From: Oligoflexia bacterium
GTDB taxonomy: Bacteria > Bdellovibrionota_G > JANQFH01
Direction of reading: 5' to 3'
DNA: 64,000 bases
Assembly (NCBI GenBank): GCA_028277945.1
Contig: JANQFH010000008.1
Coordinates: 445,442 to 509,441, forward strand
Numbering within the stretch: the stretch's first letter is position 1; every line of letters begins with the position of its first letter. This document shows positions 16,667-24,854 of this stretch, piece by piece. The position numbers and the translations under genes were made by a program. Under the pieces are notes generated by a model that was given only the letters and a program-made list of their open reading frames with translations, made no database searches and was not told where the DNA came from.

Positions 16667-17632
16667 ATGTTACGCTTTGTTAAAGACAACTCACGTTATT
16701 TTATATTAGGATTGGTGGTATTTCTAATTTTTGTTTATCTACGATTTCCAGTAGAAGTTTTTCGACCAAACTTTGAGCGTAGATTAGAACAGATACTGCC
16801 AAACAGCCAAATCAGTATAGGTGAGCTTTCTACGACCCTTTTTCCCGGAGTTCATCTGGAAGACATTCATCTGCAGTCGGCCTTAGCTACGTCTACCTAT
16901 CAAATAGAGTCGGTGAAGTTGCGTTTTCGACTACTACCCCTGTTTTTGCGCAAACTGGCTATTGGTTTTCGAGTGACGGCACCAGCGGGGAAGATAGGTG
17001 GCACAGTTACGCGTGGGGTGTTTGGCCGAGACCTCGTGGAGATCGACCTTTCCTTAAAGAAGTTGAAGTTAAAACAGCTGTTTACGTCGGAGTATCTGCA
17101 GCAAGCGATCATTGTTGCTAGTAAAGAGAGGCTCGCAAAGACAATGCCCGTTGTCGGCGGTCTTGTTGGTGGTATTAAGCTGGGTGGCGAACTCTCCGCA
17201 GTTCTTGGGGTCCGTGGAACGGTAAGCGACTTGCAAACCATGAATCTCGAAGTTTTAGAAGGTGGAATCGAGCTTACAGGAGAAAACTTAGCGTTGGAAG
17301 GTCTAGTACCTGGAGTGCTAAGTTTGGGTAGCCTTCAGGGAGATTTTGAATTGATGAAGGGTCGGGGGAAGATCAATCAGTTTAAAATCAATGGCAAGGA
17401 CCTGAGTGTTGAGTCAAAAGGAGTCCTCAATCTCAAAAATGCACCAAACTCAAGTAACGTAAATATAGAAGTGCGTATGAACATACCGGAATCAGCACCC
17501 AACAATCTTAAAGGTTCCATCAATGTCGCCCTACTACCCTTAGGTGTAGAGCTAAAGGACAGTGGTGCGGCTTTTCGTGTTACTGGTTCTCTCGGCGGTC
17601 GTTTGCCACCTCGAGTTGTAAATATTCCATGA
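16667..17632 (+). CDS. gspN: Type II secretion protein N
   Basis: 321 residues with an N-terminal anchor (about 11-29) and a long periplasmic beta-rich region of AsmA-like character (ISIGELSTTLFPGVHLEDIH near residue 50; repeated short strands with Gly turns). This fits the GspN family found in deltaproteobacterial T2SS operons and is longer than the classical enterobacterial GspN. Role: an accessory of the inner-membrane platform, not well defined. ATG 6 bp after gspM; the stop overlaps the PilZ gene by 4 bp. Confidence 0.8.
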   Translation: MLRFVKDNSRYFILGLVVFLIFVYLRFPVEVFRPNFERRLEQILPNSQISIGELSTTLFPGVHLEDIHLQSALATSTYQIESVKLRFRLLPLFLRKLAIGFRVTAPAGKIGGTVTRGVFGRDLVEIDLSLKKLKLKQLFTSEYLQQAIIVASKERLAKTMPVVGGLVGGIKLGGELSAVLGVRGTVSDLQTMNLEVLEGGIELTGENLALEGLVPGVLSLGSLQGDFELMKGRGKINQFKINGKDLSVESKGVLNLKNAPNSSNVNIEVRMNIPESAPNNLKGSINVALLPLGVELKDSGAAFRVTGSLGGRLPPRVVNIP

Positions 17633-18612
17633 TACCATCAAACAGAAGCTTTGGTGGTGAGAAGCGCATTTCTCGTCGGCAAGAGCGCATTAGTTTCAAA
17701 ACCGAAGTCAGTCTCGAGTTCGAACGTTTTAGTGGTTTTATTGCTGAGTATTCTGAAAACATTAGTACTGGCGGAATGTTTATTAAGACAGAATCTCCTA
17801 AATCTAAAGGCACGGTTTTCAGTTTTGAATTTCGCCTAAAACCTGACGTGTGTCTGATTCAAGGTTGGGGAGAAGTGGTGTGGGCTCGTGGGCCGGAGCA
17901 GGCAACTGCCACGCAGCCACCTGGCATGGGGATTAAGTTTATTGATCTAGATGAAGAGAGTCGCACTGTTATCAGAAAAATTACTAAACACAGAGACAAG
18001 GAGTCACAAGATCTCTCGTCACTTGAAGAGATTATTCAAAGTGAAGATGCAAGGGCAGTAGCAAACGCACCCAGAGCCGCGGTGCTTGCAGTGGAAGAAG
18101 AGCTAGAGGTGAAACGACCTGGCAGGAGGGCGGCGACGATAGGTGGTCTGAGCCTATTGATACTGCTGGTTGCTTTTTACTTTTATGGTGAGACCCTAGT
18201 CAAGACGATCAGAGAACTTCCAGCGAAATTTGAGTCAGCAGCCCCCATAAAACCAGTGTCTCAGGTAAATGCTAGACAAGCCACAAAACTTGTTGACGTT
18301 ATACAAGAAAACACAGGTGAGAGATCCTCACGGTTCTCCTTGGTTTTTGATGGGAGTGTCAATAACTCCGATGTCAATTTTTTTAAGATAGAATCACGAC
18401 CTGTAAAATATGTATTGGATGTTGCGGATATAGGGCAGTCGTTTTCAAAAAGTAAAGTTGAGTTTAGCGATACACGGCTCTTACAGGTTCGATTTGGATT
18501 GCATAACAACCCAAAAAAGATACGTGTAGTGTTTGACATGCGGCCTGATTTTGACGGGCGTGCTGATCTGACGTTTGATCATGACAGTGTCCGTCTGAAG
18601 CTCTATGATTGA
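17629..18612 (+). CDS. PilZ domain - transmembrane - AMIN domain protein
   Basis: 327 residues. A cytoplasmic PilZ domain (about 12-125) keeps both c-di-GMP-binding motifs: RRQER near residue 16 and NISTGG about 30 residues later. A linker follows, then one membrane helix (about 166-187) and a periplasmic AMIN-like domain (about 225-327: RFSLVFDGSVNNSDVNFF, YVLDVADI, VRFGLHN, IRVVFDMRP). AMIN domains usually bind peptidoglycan or assist secretins and amidases. The gene overlaps gspN by 4 bp and is the last of the secretion operon, so the protein may link c-di-GMP inside the cell with the cell wall or secretin outside. Domain calls are by eye. The stop overlaps the convergent rnc end by 10 bp. 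Confidence 0.85.
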   Translation: MIPSNRSFGGEKRISRRQERISFKTEVSLEFERFSGFIAEYSENISTGGMFIKTESPKSKGTVFSFEFRLKPDVCLIQGWGEVVWARGPEQATATQPPGMGIKFIDLDEESRTVIRKITKHRDKESQDLSSLEEIIQSEDARAVANAPRAAVLAVEEELEVKRPGRRAATIGGLSLLILLVAFYFYGETLVKTIRELPAKFESAAPIKPVSQVNARQATKLVDVIQENTGERSSRFSLVFDGSVNNSDVNFFKIESRPVKYVLDVADIGQSFSKSKVEFSDTRLLQVRFGLHNNPKKIRVVFDMRPDFDGRADLTFDHDSVRLKLYD

Positions 18613-19355
18613 GACTTTGAACGTCGTTTTTTTTTGGCGGGTTTTTTAGCGATCTTGTCCAAGGCTAGTTTTGCAGCTCTCTGTTCTGCTTCCTTTTTAT
18701 TCTTGCCCTTGCCTCGGCCCATAACTTTACCGTTGATGATAACGCTTATTTCAAACACTCTTTCGTGATCTTTTCCCGACTGATTGAGCAGTTTGTAGTT
18801 GGGGATAACACGATGTGCCTGCTGGGCAATTTCCTGAAGTTGAGTCTTGTAATCGATAAACTGGATGTTACCGTCAATCAAAGGTAAGAATTGCTTCTTG
18901 ATGACTTTGAAGGCAGGTTTGAGACCACCATCGAGATATATAGCGCCTATTATTGCCTCAAACGCGTCTGCGAGGATGGAGTCTTTGTTTCTCCCGCCTG
19001 TGAGTAACTCTCCCTTCCCAAGAATGAGTGTTTCGCCCAACTGCATGGAGCGAGCCATCTTTGCTAAAGTTTTTTCGTTGATTAATGATGCCAGGCACTT
19101 AGAGAGGAATCCTTCGCTGTTGTTTGGATATCTTTCCATCAGCAAGTGGCTGATAACAAGATCAAGCACAGAGTCGCCAAGGAATTCCAGGCGCTCATTA
19201 TTTTCCATATTATCCTGACTACTCTCGTGAGCGTAGGAGCGATGGGTAAGGCTCATACGGAGAAGCGACTTTCTCTTAAAGTGATACATCAATTTTTTCT
19301 CTAAAGCCGCGATGTTTTCTTTTTCAACTGACAAGGCTTGTCTCCAAGAATCCAT
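18603..19355 (-). CDS. rnc: Ribonuclease III
   Basis: 250-residue double-strand-specific endoribonuclease for rRNA and mRNA processing. Signature ERLEFLGDSVLDLVISHLL carries catalytic acidic residues; the second acidic cluster is in DAFEAIIGAIYLDGG. A C-terminal dsRNA-binding domain follows (about 165-235, ending GKNKKEAEQRAAKLALDKI) and then a basic tail (KKPAKKKRRSK). It overlaps the upstream mtaB gene by 32 bp, so the two form one minus-strand operon. Length and domains are normal. Confidence 0.96.
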   Translation of the reverse strand: MDSWRQALSVEKENIAALEKKLMYHFKRKSLLRMSLTHRSYAHESSQDNMENNERLEFLGDSVLDLVISHLLMERYPNNSEGFLSKCLASLINEKTLAKMARSMQLGETLILGKGELLTGGRNKDSILADAFEAIIGAIYLDGGLKPAFKVIKKQFLPLIDGNIQFIDYKTQLQEIAQQAHRVIPNYKLLNQSGKDHERVFEISVIINGKVMGRGKGKNKKEAEQRAAKLALDKIAKKPAKKKRRSKSQS

Positions 19356-20637
19356 TACGCACCTGTTGGCCTATAACGCTAACAAAAGTACCGGGTTCTA
19401 CTTTTGCTGGCACACAACAGGGAACATAGTTGCTGGAGTATCCGATAACATAGTCGATTGCGCTATCACGACGGGTTTCAATTAGAACCTCAAGTTTCTT
19501 GCCAATTTGGCTCTCCATGAAAGCTCTTTTTTTGTCCTCGCCAATCTTCCGTAAAACTTGGCATCGTCTTTTAGCCACTTCTATTGACGGTCGTTGCGGG
19601 AAGTCGGCTGCTTTGGTTCCTCTCTTTGGCGAGAAGGGAAATACATGTAGATAAGTAAACGGCAAGGACTGTATGATATCGCAAGTGTTATTAAAGTGAG
19701 TGTCTGTTTCTCCTGGAAATCCTGTTATGAGATCAGTTCCCAAACCACAGTTTGGTAGGTTTTTACGTAGGAGAGCGACTGCAGCGAAGAATTTTTCAAT
19801 AGTATAGGAACGACGCATACTTTGCAGAATTTCATTGTCACCGCTCTGTAGCGGTAGGTGAAGGTGGTTAGCAAAGCTTGGTTTTTTGGAAATGAGTTGA
19901 ACCAACTCGGGCGTAAAGTCCTCTGGATCTAAACTACTAAGACGGATGCGCATTGGTAATGCCAGTTCCGCAATGTACTTAAGGAGTGCAAAGAGGCTAG
20001 AGCGAGGTTTCAGATCACGTCCATAGCTGCCCAGATCGATTCCGGTTATGACAACTTCTGGATAATTAGCTTCACTAAGTTGACGTAGCTGTTTGGCAAT
20101 ATCCTTTAACGGAACCGAACGGCTAACTCCTCGTGTCGACGGAATAATACAAAAAGTACAAAAGTTATTACAACCATCTTGAACTTTGAGAAAAGCACGA
20201 GTACGGTTGCTAAAAGAGTTAATATGCTCATAGAAGATGGTTCTATGCTTGCGAATGGGTGAGACTTGAATTTTTGGCGAGGCACTATCTAAACCCTTTA
20301 ACAGTTCGGCAATGTGGTGCTTTTCTGCATTACCCCAGACATGATCTACCTCGGCAAGGTTCGCCAATGATTCTGGGTTCGATTGGGCGTAACAGCCTGT
20401 GACGATGATCTTTGTATGAGGATGTTGTCGTCGTAGTCGATAGATGAGTTGTCTTGCTTCACGCTCGCTCTTCTCTGTAACGCTGCAGGTGTTAACAATG
20501 TAAATGGTGGCCTCTTGGTTGCCTTTTGCCGGGCGTAGCTCTAAGCTGTTGTTGAGTTGATGCTGCATGGCCACGGAGTCATAGGCGTTTGCCTTACATC
20601 CCAGCGTCAAAATGTTTACAGCCGCAGTTCGAACCAT
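19324..20637 (-). CDS. mtaB: tRNA t6A37 methylthiotransferase MtaB
   Basis: 437-residue radical-SAM methylthiotransferase that would convert t6A37 to ms2t6A37 in tRNAs reading ANN codons. The UPF0004 domain has its three cluster cysteines in TLGCKANAYDS, VNTCSVTEKSE and VTGCYAQSNPE. The radical SAM motif is CNNFCTFCIIPSTRG. A TRAM-like end is present but short (LEVLIETRRD and following). The LGCKxN start and the spacing separate it from MiaB and RimO. ATG with AGGAAG somewhat far upstream. The 3' end overlaps rnc. Confidence 0.94.
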   Translation of the reverse strand: MVRTAAVNILTLGCKANAYDSVAMQHQLNNSLELRPAKGNQEATIYIVNTCSVTEKSEREARQLIYRLRRQHPHTKIIVTGCYAQSNPESLANLAEVDHVWGNAEKHHIAELLKGLDSASPKIQVSPIRKHRTIFYEHINSFSNRTRAFLKVQDGCNNFCTFCIIPSTRGVSRSVPLKDIAKQLRQLSEANYPEVVITGIDLGSYGRDLKPRSSLFALLKYIAELALPMRIRLSSLDPEDFTPELVQLISKKPSFANHLHLPLQSGDNEILQSMRRSYTIEKFFAAVALLRKNLPNCGLGTDLITGFPGETDTHFNNTCDIIQSLPFTYLHVFPFSPKRGTKAADFPQRPSIEVAKRRCQVLRKIGEDKKRAFMESQIGKKLEVLIETRRDSAIDYVIGYSSNYVPCCVPAKVEPGTFVSVIGQQVRNGFLETSLVS

Positions 20638-20720
20638 TTTCTTAGATATAACTTCCTGATAAGACTATAGTATTTTTTAATCTGCGAGGTAGGCCGATGA
20701 CCAGATTGGTTCCGCCCGGA

Positions 20721-20736
20721 CACCCCGTTCGGGGTG
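20721..20736. repeat. Short GC-rich hairpin between mtaB and the barrel gene
   Basis: CACCCCG-TT-CGGGGTG forms a 7-bp perfect stem in the divergent gap between mtaB and the outer-membrane protein gene. No run of T follows on either strand, so it is not a normal intrinsic terminator. It may be an operator or a small RNA structure; role unknown. Confidence 0.45.
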
Positions 20737-20786
20737 GAAATATACTTGTAAATATCAGATATGTCATGGTTTAATAGTTGCCATTG

Positions 20787-21272
20787 ATGCGACGAATTAT
20801 CCGCATAGGGGTTCTTGTCATAGTTGGTGTGTGGATGGCGCTTGCTACGACACCCATAGCTGAAGCGGGTGGTTGGTATCTGCGGCCCCGTCTCGGTGTT
20901 ACCGTAAACGTCGATGACAACGATGCCTTCTTTGCTGCTGGCGGTGGTCTCGGCTACCGTTGGTCCACCTTTTTCTCTGGCGAGCTCGCTTATACCCATC
21001 TGTTTGGCGATGACGATGCCGAGCAGATCGATTTTTCTTTTCGTGGTGGTTTGCCGCTTGGGTTTCTCTATCCATACGGCATTATTGGTGGCGGCATTTT
21101 CAGTCCAGACCTCTTTGATGGCAACGATATTGACGGAATGTTTCGAGTAGGTGCTGGAGCAACACTTGAATTCCTTTATCAAACCTTTTTTGGCTTGGAA
21201 GTAAGTTATATCAACGTAGGTGGTGATAGCTCTTTAATCGAAACCGTCGTCGTTTTTGGCGTGGGATTTTAG
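20787..21272 (+). CDS. Small outer-membrane beta-barrel protein
   Basis: 161 residues. A signal peptide (MRRIIRIGVLVIVGVWMALA, cut after an A-x-A pattern near TPIAEA) precedes about eight amphipathic strands with Gly/aromatic patterns (WYLRPRLGVTVNVDD, GGGLGYRWSTFFSGELAYTH, ending VVVFGVGF). The final Phe fits BAM-recognised barrels. Size is like an OmpA/OmpX-type eight-strand barrel; no function is recognised. ATG 20787 is chosen because it opens the signal peptide. nadD begins 3 bp after the stop, so it heads an operon with nadD, the symporter and the PEGA protein. Confidence 0.7.
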   Translation: MRRIIRIGVLVIVGVWMALATTPIAEAGGWYLRPRLGVTVNVDDNDAFFAAGGGLGYRWSTFFSGELAYTHLFGDDDAEQIDFSFRGGLPLGFLYPYGIIGGGIFSPDLFDGNDIDGMFRVGAGATLEFLYQTFFGLEVSYINVGGDSSLIETVVVFGVGF

Positions 21273-21275
21273 TCG

Positions 21276-21806
21276 TTGAAGGTCATTGCAGTTTTTGGTG
21301 GTAGTTTTGATCCACCGCATATGGGGCATGTCTTTGCTACGCAACATGCGCTTTCTGTTTTTTGGATTGATGCAATCTGGTGGATGCCCTGTTATCAACA
21401 CCGTTTTGAAAAGAACCTGAGCTCTTTTCGCCATCGTTTGCGCATGTGTCATCTGGCAACTCAAACCTTTGCAAAAAAGTATGTCAAAGTGTCGAATTTT
21501 GAGCGGCTTATTCAAAGTGATGGTCGGACGCTTATCACCTTGAGGCGGTTACGGAAGGAGCATCCAGGCCATCGTTTTCAGTTGATGATCGGTTCGGATG
21601 TTCTGCGACAAAGACAACGTTGGTATGGGTTCAAGACCATCGAGCGAGAGTTTGGTGTGATGGTGGTGCCGCGTGGTGGCAACACCGGCATTCCACCAAT
21701 CAGCAGTAGTGCTGTGCGCCAACGTCTGCGGCGAGGTCTGAGCTGTAGGGGCCTACTTCCACGCGCGGTCGCGCAGTATGGTTGTGAACATAGACTCTAC
21801 GCGTAG
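21276..21806 (+). CDS. nadD: Nicotinate-nucleotide adenylyltransferase
   Basis: 176 residues, TTG start. Nucleotidyltransferase motif GGSFDPPHMGH (HxGH at 15-18) and the late PISSSAVRQRL motif (usual I-S-S-T-x-I-R). It would adenylylate nicotinate mononucleotide in NAD synthesis. It is slightly shorter than the usual 190-215 residues but keeps both active-site motifs. PPAT-like or NMNAT-like specificity cannot be fully excluded by eye; the FDPPHxGH form favours NadD. Translated in tight order with the barrel gene before it. Confidence 0.87.
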   Translation: MKVIAVFGGSFDPPHMGHVFATQHALSVFWIDAIWWMPCYQHRFEKNLSSFRHRLRMCHLATQTFAKKYVKVSNFERLIQSDGRTLITLRRLRKEHPGHRFQLMIGSDVLRQRQRWYGFKTIEREFGVMVVPRGGNTGIPPISSSAVRQRLRRGLSCRGLLPRAVAQYGCEHRLYA

Positions 21807-21836
21807 ATGGGTGTTGCTCTAGGAGAGGAGTAGGCA

Positions 21837-23198
21837 ATGAATCACCAAGGCCGAGAACAGTGGAAGACAAAGATTGGTTTTATCATTGCCGCAAGCGGTA
21901 GCGCCATTGGCTTGGGCAACATCTGGCGCTTTCCCTACATGACTGGCATGAACGGTGGCGGCGCCTTTGTTGTCGTCTATCTACTCTGTATTGTCTTTAT
22001 TGGTCTACCGTTGCTGATTACAGAACTCAAAATTGGCAGGATGACTCAACGGTCTCCTATTGCGGCATTTCGTGCCCTTAAAGGAAAAAAATCACCGTCT
22101 CAACTTATGGGTTGGCTGGTGCTTGTTTCGGGTTTTATGATGTTGTCGTTTTACAGTGTTGTTGGCGGGTGGTCGCTTGAGTATATTCTTAAATCTTTCT
22201 TGAGTGTCTTCGTCAGTAAAAGCCCACAGACAATCTATGACATGTTTGGTGAGCTCTATAGTAATCCGGCGAAAAATCTTTTGTGGCACACCTGCTTTAT
22301 GTTGACCTGTATGGCGGTTGTTGTTGCCGGAGTACAGCGAGGTATTGAGCGATGGACGGAAATCCTCATGGGTATCCTCCTTGTGTTGATTTTGGTCATG
22401 GTTGGTCGTGGGTTGACCTCGCCTGGGGCTGCCGAGGGCATCCGTTTTGTTTTCTCGCCAGATTTCAGTAAGTTGACGCCTGGAGCGATATTGGAGGCGC
22501 TTGGCCACGCCTTTTTTACCTTGAGTCTGGCTATGGGGATTATGATTACCTATGGCAGCTATCTCGATGACAAAGCTGATATTCCAAGGTTCTCTTTTTG
22601 GGTGGCAACTGTCGACACAGGTGTGGCGCTACTTGCCTGTTTGATGATTTTTCCTATTGTCTTTTCCTATGGTTTTGAAGCTCAAGCTGGACCTGGATTG
22701 GTCTTTAAAACTTTGCCGGTGGTCTTCTCACAAATGCCGATGGGCATGTTTTTCTCCACGGTCTTTTTCTTCTTGCTCTTTTTTGCAGCCGTCACTTCAG
22801 GCATCAGCATCCTAGAACCGGTGGTACGTGCTGCTATGGATGGGCTTGGTTGGCAGCGCAAAACAGCAACCTTGATTTTAGGCTTTAGTGTGTTGTTGGT
22901 TGGCGTGCCTTCGGCACTGTCTGGTAGCACCCTAGCCTCACTAAAGTTGCTTGGCGAGCGTAATTTTTTTGATAGTGTCGACTATCTGGTAACCAACTGG
23001 TTCTTCCCCTTAGGCTCTTTGGCTGTTGCTATTTTTATTGGCTGGTTTATGAGTGAGAAGCTTCTTCAGTCTGAGTTTGTCAAGGGATCGAAAGTTGGCA
23101 AGTATTTTCCAGTGTGGCTGTTTGTCGTGCGCTACGTCTCGCCTGTAGGCATGATGCTCATATTCTTGAACATTGTCGGGTTTTTCAAACTCTTTTAG
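21837..23198 (+). CDS. Sodium:neurotransmitter symporter (SNF family)
   Basis: 453-residue LeuT-fold transporter with about 11-12 membrane helices. The family signature in helix 1 is clear: GSAIGLGNIWRFPYMTGMNG, followed by GGGAFVVVYLL. It would take up an amino acid or similar small solute with sodium; the substrate cannot be read from the sequence. Strong ribosome-binding site (GGAGAGGAG) before the ATG. The next gene starts 8 bp after its stop. Confidence 0.93.
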   Translation: MNHQGREQWKTKIGFIIAASGSAIGLGNIWRFPYMTGMNGGGAFVVVYLLCIVFIGLPLLITELKIGRMTQRSPIAAFRALKGKKSPSQLMGWLVLVSGFMMLSFYSVVGGWSLEYILKSFLSVFVSKSPQTIYDMFGELYSNPAKNLLWHTCFMLTCMAVVVAGVQRGIERWTEILMGILLVLILVMVGRGLTSPGAAEGIRFVFSPDFSKLTPGAILEALGHAFFTLSLAMGIMITYGSYLDDKADIPRFSFWVATVDTGVALLACLMIFPIVFSYGFEAQAGPGLVFKTLPVVFSQMPMGMFFSTVFFFLLFFAAVTSGISILEPVVRAAMDGLGWQRKTATLILGFSVLLVGVPSALSGSTLASLKLLGERNFFDSVDYLVTNWFFPLGSLAVAIFIGWFMSEKLLQSEFVKGSKVGKYFPVWLFVVRYVSPVGMMLIFLNIVGFFKLF

Positions 23199-23206
23199 AC
23201 AAAGAA

Positions 23207-24367
23207 ATGGCACCAGTATCTGCTCTGTTGTGGGTCTCTATCGATGATGCAACAGATAACCGTTTTGAATCGCGTGAGGCAATGTTGGCCATGCTGCATC
23301 GGCAGCGTTCCTTGATCAACCCGGTTGTGGAGGCCTGTGGCGGTTGTTTGATCAATAGGCTTGGTAGCGCATTTGTTTTTGGTTTTGCAGATGATTTGAA
23401 CGCACTCAAAGGCGCGAGGAAGCTGAGAGATCAACTCTGTTCTTTCAATGCCAGTCAACAGGACGAAGATAGAAAAGTAAACTTTAAGATGGTTTTATTA
23501 GAGGCAACGGATGAAGCGTCACGACGAGCCGCAGACATCGAAGCGGTCATGCCTGGCCAGACTATCGCTTTTACCGACTGGTTCTTACGAAGTGTGGAAG
23601 CAAACAGTTGGCAGCATAGTAGTGCCATTGCGCTGACGACAGCAACAGCTACGCCGCAGACTGCGACCTATTATCTCTTAGAAGCGGCCTCAGAGGATCA
23701 AGCCTTTTCTGAGGATGTCTTTTCTGGCCTACCGGAGCAGCAAGATGACGAACTACCAGAATTTGATTGGCAGCCTAACCAGGAGCCAGATAGAGATTTA
23801 CCGCAGCCGGTCTCGCCACAACAGCCTGCAGAAGAAGACAAGCCGCTAGAGCTGGATGAGAGGCCGGAGGTGCAATCGCCCTCCATGGTTGCTCGCCAAT
23901 ACAGCGGTCATCATCAACGCTTGCAGGAAAAACAGCAACGTCAGCAGATGAACCGTAGGCTTTTCCAAGCTCTTTCTGTTGTGATTGTTCTGTCTATCTC
24001 GGTTATTCTCTATTTTGCCTATTTCAAACCAAAGAGTGGTGATCGGGATTTGCCAACGGAAGCCACTGGCAAAACAAGCCTTATTAAAGAGATAGAGAAG
24101 TGGCAGCAGCCAAATAAGAGCAGCCGCCAGAAAGACGAGAGGCTAAGGCGTGGCACGATTAGGGTTATTGTTGAGCCTGCAGAGGCTACGGTGATCTTTG
24201 GTGGCCGAGTTATTGGCAACAAAACACCGCTAAAGATCTCTAAGGTTCCTTTTGATAGCTACAACATGGTGGTTCATAAGCCAGGTTTTCGTACCTATGA
24301 GACGCTGTTTAATCTTGATGAGAGCTACAAAGAAATTCGTGTCATCCTGCGTCCGGATTCTAAGTAG
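23207..24367 (+). CDS. Cyclase-homology-like - TM - PEGA domain protein
   Basis: 386 residues from ATG 23207 (the frame stays open upstream, inside the symporter gene). The N-terminal 130 or so residues resemble a class III nucleotide cyclase homology domain (MLHRQRSLINPVVEACGG, then NRLGSAFVFGFADDLNALKG), but the usual metal-binding aspartate pattern is not clear, so catalysis is doubtful. A Pro/Glu/Asp-rich linker (about 165-235), one membrane helix (about 252-274) and a C-terminal PEGA domain (about 318-386: GTIRVIVEPAEATVIFGGRV, then KPGFRTYE) follow. PEGA domains are surface or periplasmic modules. This suggests a membrane protein with a degenerate cytoplasmic signalling domain. Function unknown. 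Last gene of the operon. Confidence 0.7.
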   Translation: MAPVSALLWVSIDDATDNRFESREAMLAMLHRQRSLINPVVEACGGCLINRLGSAFVFGFADDLNALKGARKLRDQLCSFNASQQDEDRKVNFKMVLLEATDEASRRAADIEAVMPGQTIAFTDWFLRSVEANSWQHSSAIALTTATATPQTATYYLLEAASEDQAFSEDVFSGLPEQQDDELPEFDWQPNQEPDRDLPQPVSPQQPAEEDKPLELDERPEVQSPSMVARQYSGHHQRLQEKQQRQQMNRRLFQALSVVIVLSISVILYFAYFKPKSGDRDLPTEATGKTSLIKEIEKWQQPNKSSRQKDERLRRGTIRVIVEPAEATVIFGGRVIGNKTPLKISKVPFDSYNMVVHKPGFRTYETLFNLDESYKEIRVILRPDSK

Positions 24368-24461
24368 CCAATATTTCTGGTAAATAGATTGACATTGTGG
24401 CGGACTGGCTAATTTGCACTTGTCTATTCTGTAGGGATGTGTTTGATGGTTTTGGTTTTAT

Positions 24462-24532
24462 TCAGGGCTCGTCTAATGGCAGGACACCGGGTTCTGGCCC
24501 CGGCAATCGAGGTTCGAATCCTCGGCCCTGAG
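24462..24532 (+). tRNA. tRNA-Gln (anticodon CTG)
   Basis: 71-base cloverleaf: acceptor TCAGGGC/GCCCTGA, D arm GTCTAATGGCAGGAC, anticodon stem CCGGG/CCCGG with loop TTCTGGC (anticodon CTG, codon CAG), T arm CGAGG-TTCGAAT-CCTCG, discriminator G. CCA is not encoded. The last 15 bases are part of a 46-bp direct repeat found again at 24635. Confidence 0.95.
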
Positions 24533-24563
24533 GTTACCTATGCCGTGGTTGTGCAGAAGGCTG
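24518..24563 (+). repeat. Direct repeat copy 1 (tRNA-Gln 3' end)
   Basis: 46 bp, starting ATCCTCGGCCCTGAGG and ending GCAGAAGGCTG; identical to 24635-24680. It includes the 3' 15 bases of tRNA-Gln and 31 bp of flank. A tRNA 3' end repeated downstream is the footprint typical of an attachment site. Confidence 0.93.
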
Positions 24564-24591
24564 ATTAGTTAAGATTGCCGTGGTAGTGTGA

Positions 24592-24643
24592 GCCGAGGAT
24601 CGGCGAATCCATAATGACTAGCATGCCCGAGCCCATCCTCGGC
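24592..24643. repeat. Inverted repeat between tRNA-Gln and its duplicated end
   Basis: GCCGAGGAT (24592-24600) is the reverse complement of ATCCTCGGC at 24635-24643 (and also of 24518-24526), giving a 9-bp stem around a 34-base loop. No T run follows. Confidence 0.6.
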
Positions 24644-24680
24644 CCTGAGGTTACCTATGCCGTGGTTGTGCAGAAGGCTG
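24635..24680 (+). repeat. Direct repeat copy 2 (duplicated tRNA-Gln 3' end)
   Basis: Perfect 46-bp copy of 24518-24563, 117 bp downstream, with 71 bp between the copies. The bases before it do not complete a tRNA, so it is a 3'-end fragment. It may be the second att site of a lost or tiny element, or a simple segmental duplication. Confidence 0.93.
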
Positions 24681-24735
24681 GTTAAACGATGCGAGTAGCC
24701 TCATTGAAGTCTTTGCGGGCTCTCGAAAATAATAA

Positions 24736-24764
24736 GCGCAGGTGCGATTTATTCGCGCCTGCGC
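24736..24764. repeat. GC-rich hairpin
   Basis: GCGCAGGTGCG (24736-24746) pairs with CGCGCCTGCGC (24754-24764) over 11 bp with one G-T pair; the loop is ATTTATT. It is followed by a G-rich stretch, not by T, so it is not a plain terminator for the plus strand. Confidence 0.7.
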
Positions 24765-24773
24765 GCGGGGTTT

Positions 24774-24844
24774 GGGGGCATAGCGACGGTCTGAAGAGGC
24801 TATAATTAATGCGGGTAGCCACCGTCAGACCGTCGCTGGCCCCC
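24774..24844. repeat. Long inverted repeat upstream of tRNA-Glu
   Basis: Arm 1 (24774-24794, GGGGGCATAGCGACGGTCTGA) and arm 2 (24825-24844) are reverse complements except for one inserted base and one mismatch near the GC-rich end. The 30-base loop holds a perfect TATAAT (24801-24806), about 49 bp before tRNA-Glu, with no good -35. It may be a small palindromic mobile unit or a processing signal. Confidence 0.75.
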
Positions 24845-24854
24845 AGTTATAAAT

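Noticed and set aside
20721-20736. Intrinsic terminator for mtaB or the barrel gene
   Set aside because: It lies upstream of both divergent genes and no T run follows on either strand.
24518-24680. CRISPR array
   Set aside because: Only two copies of a 46-bp repeat, one being part of a tRNA; no regular spacing and no cas gene.
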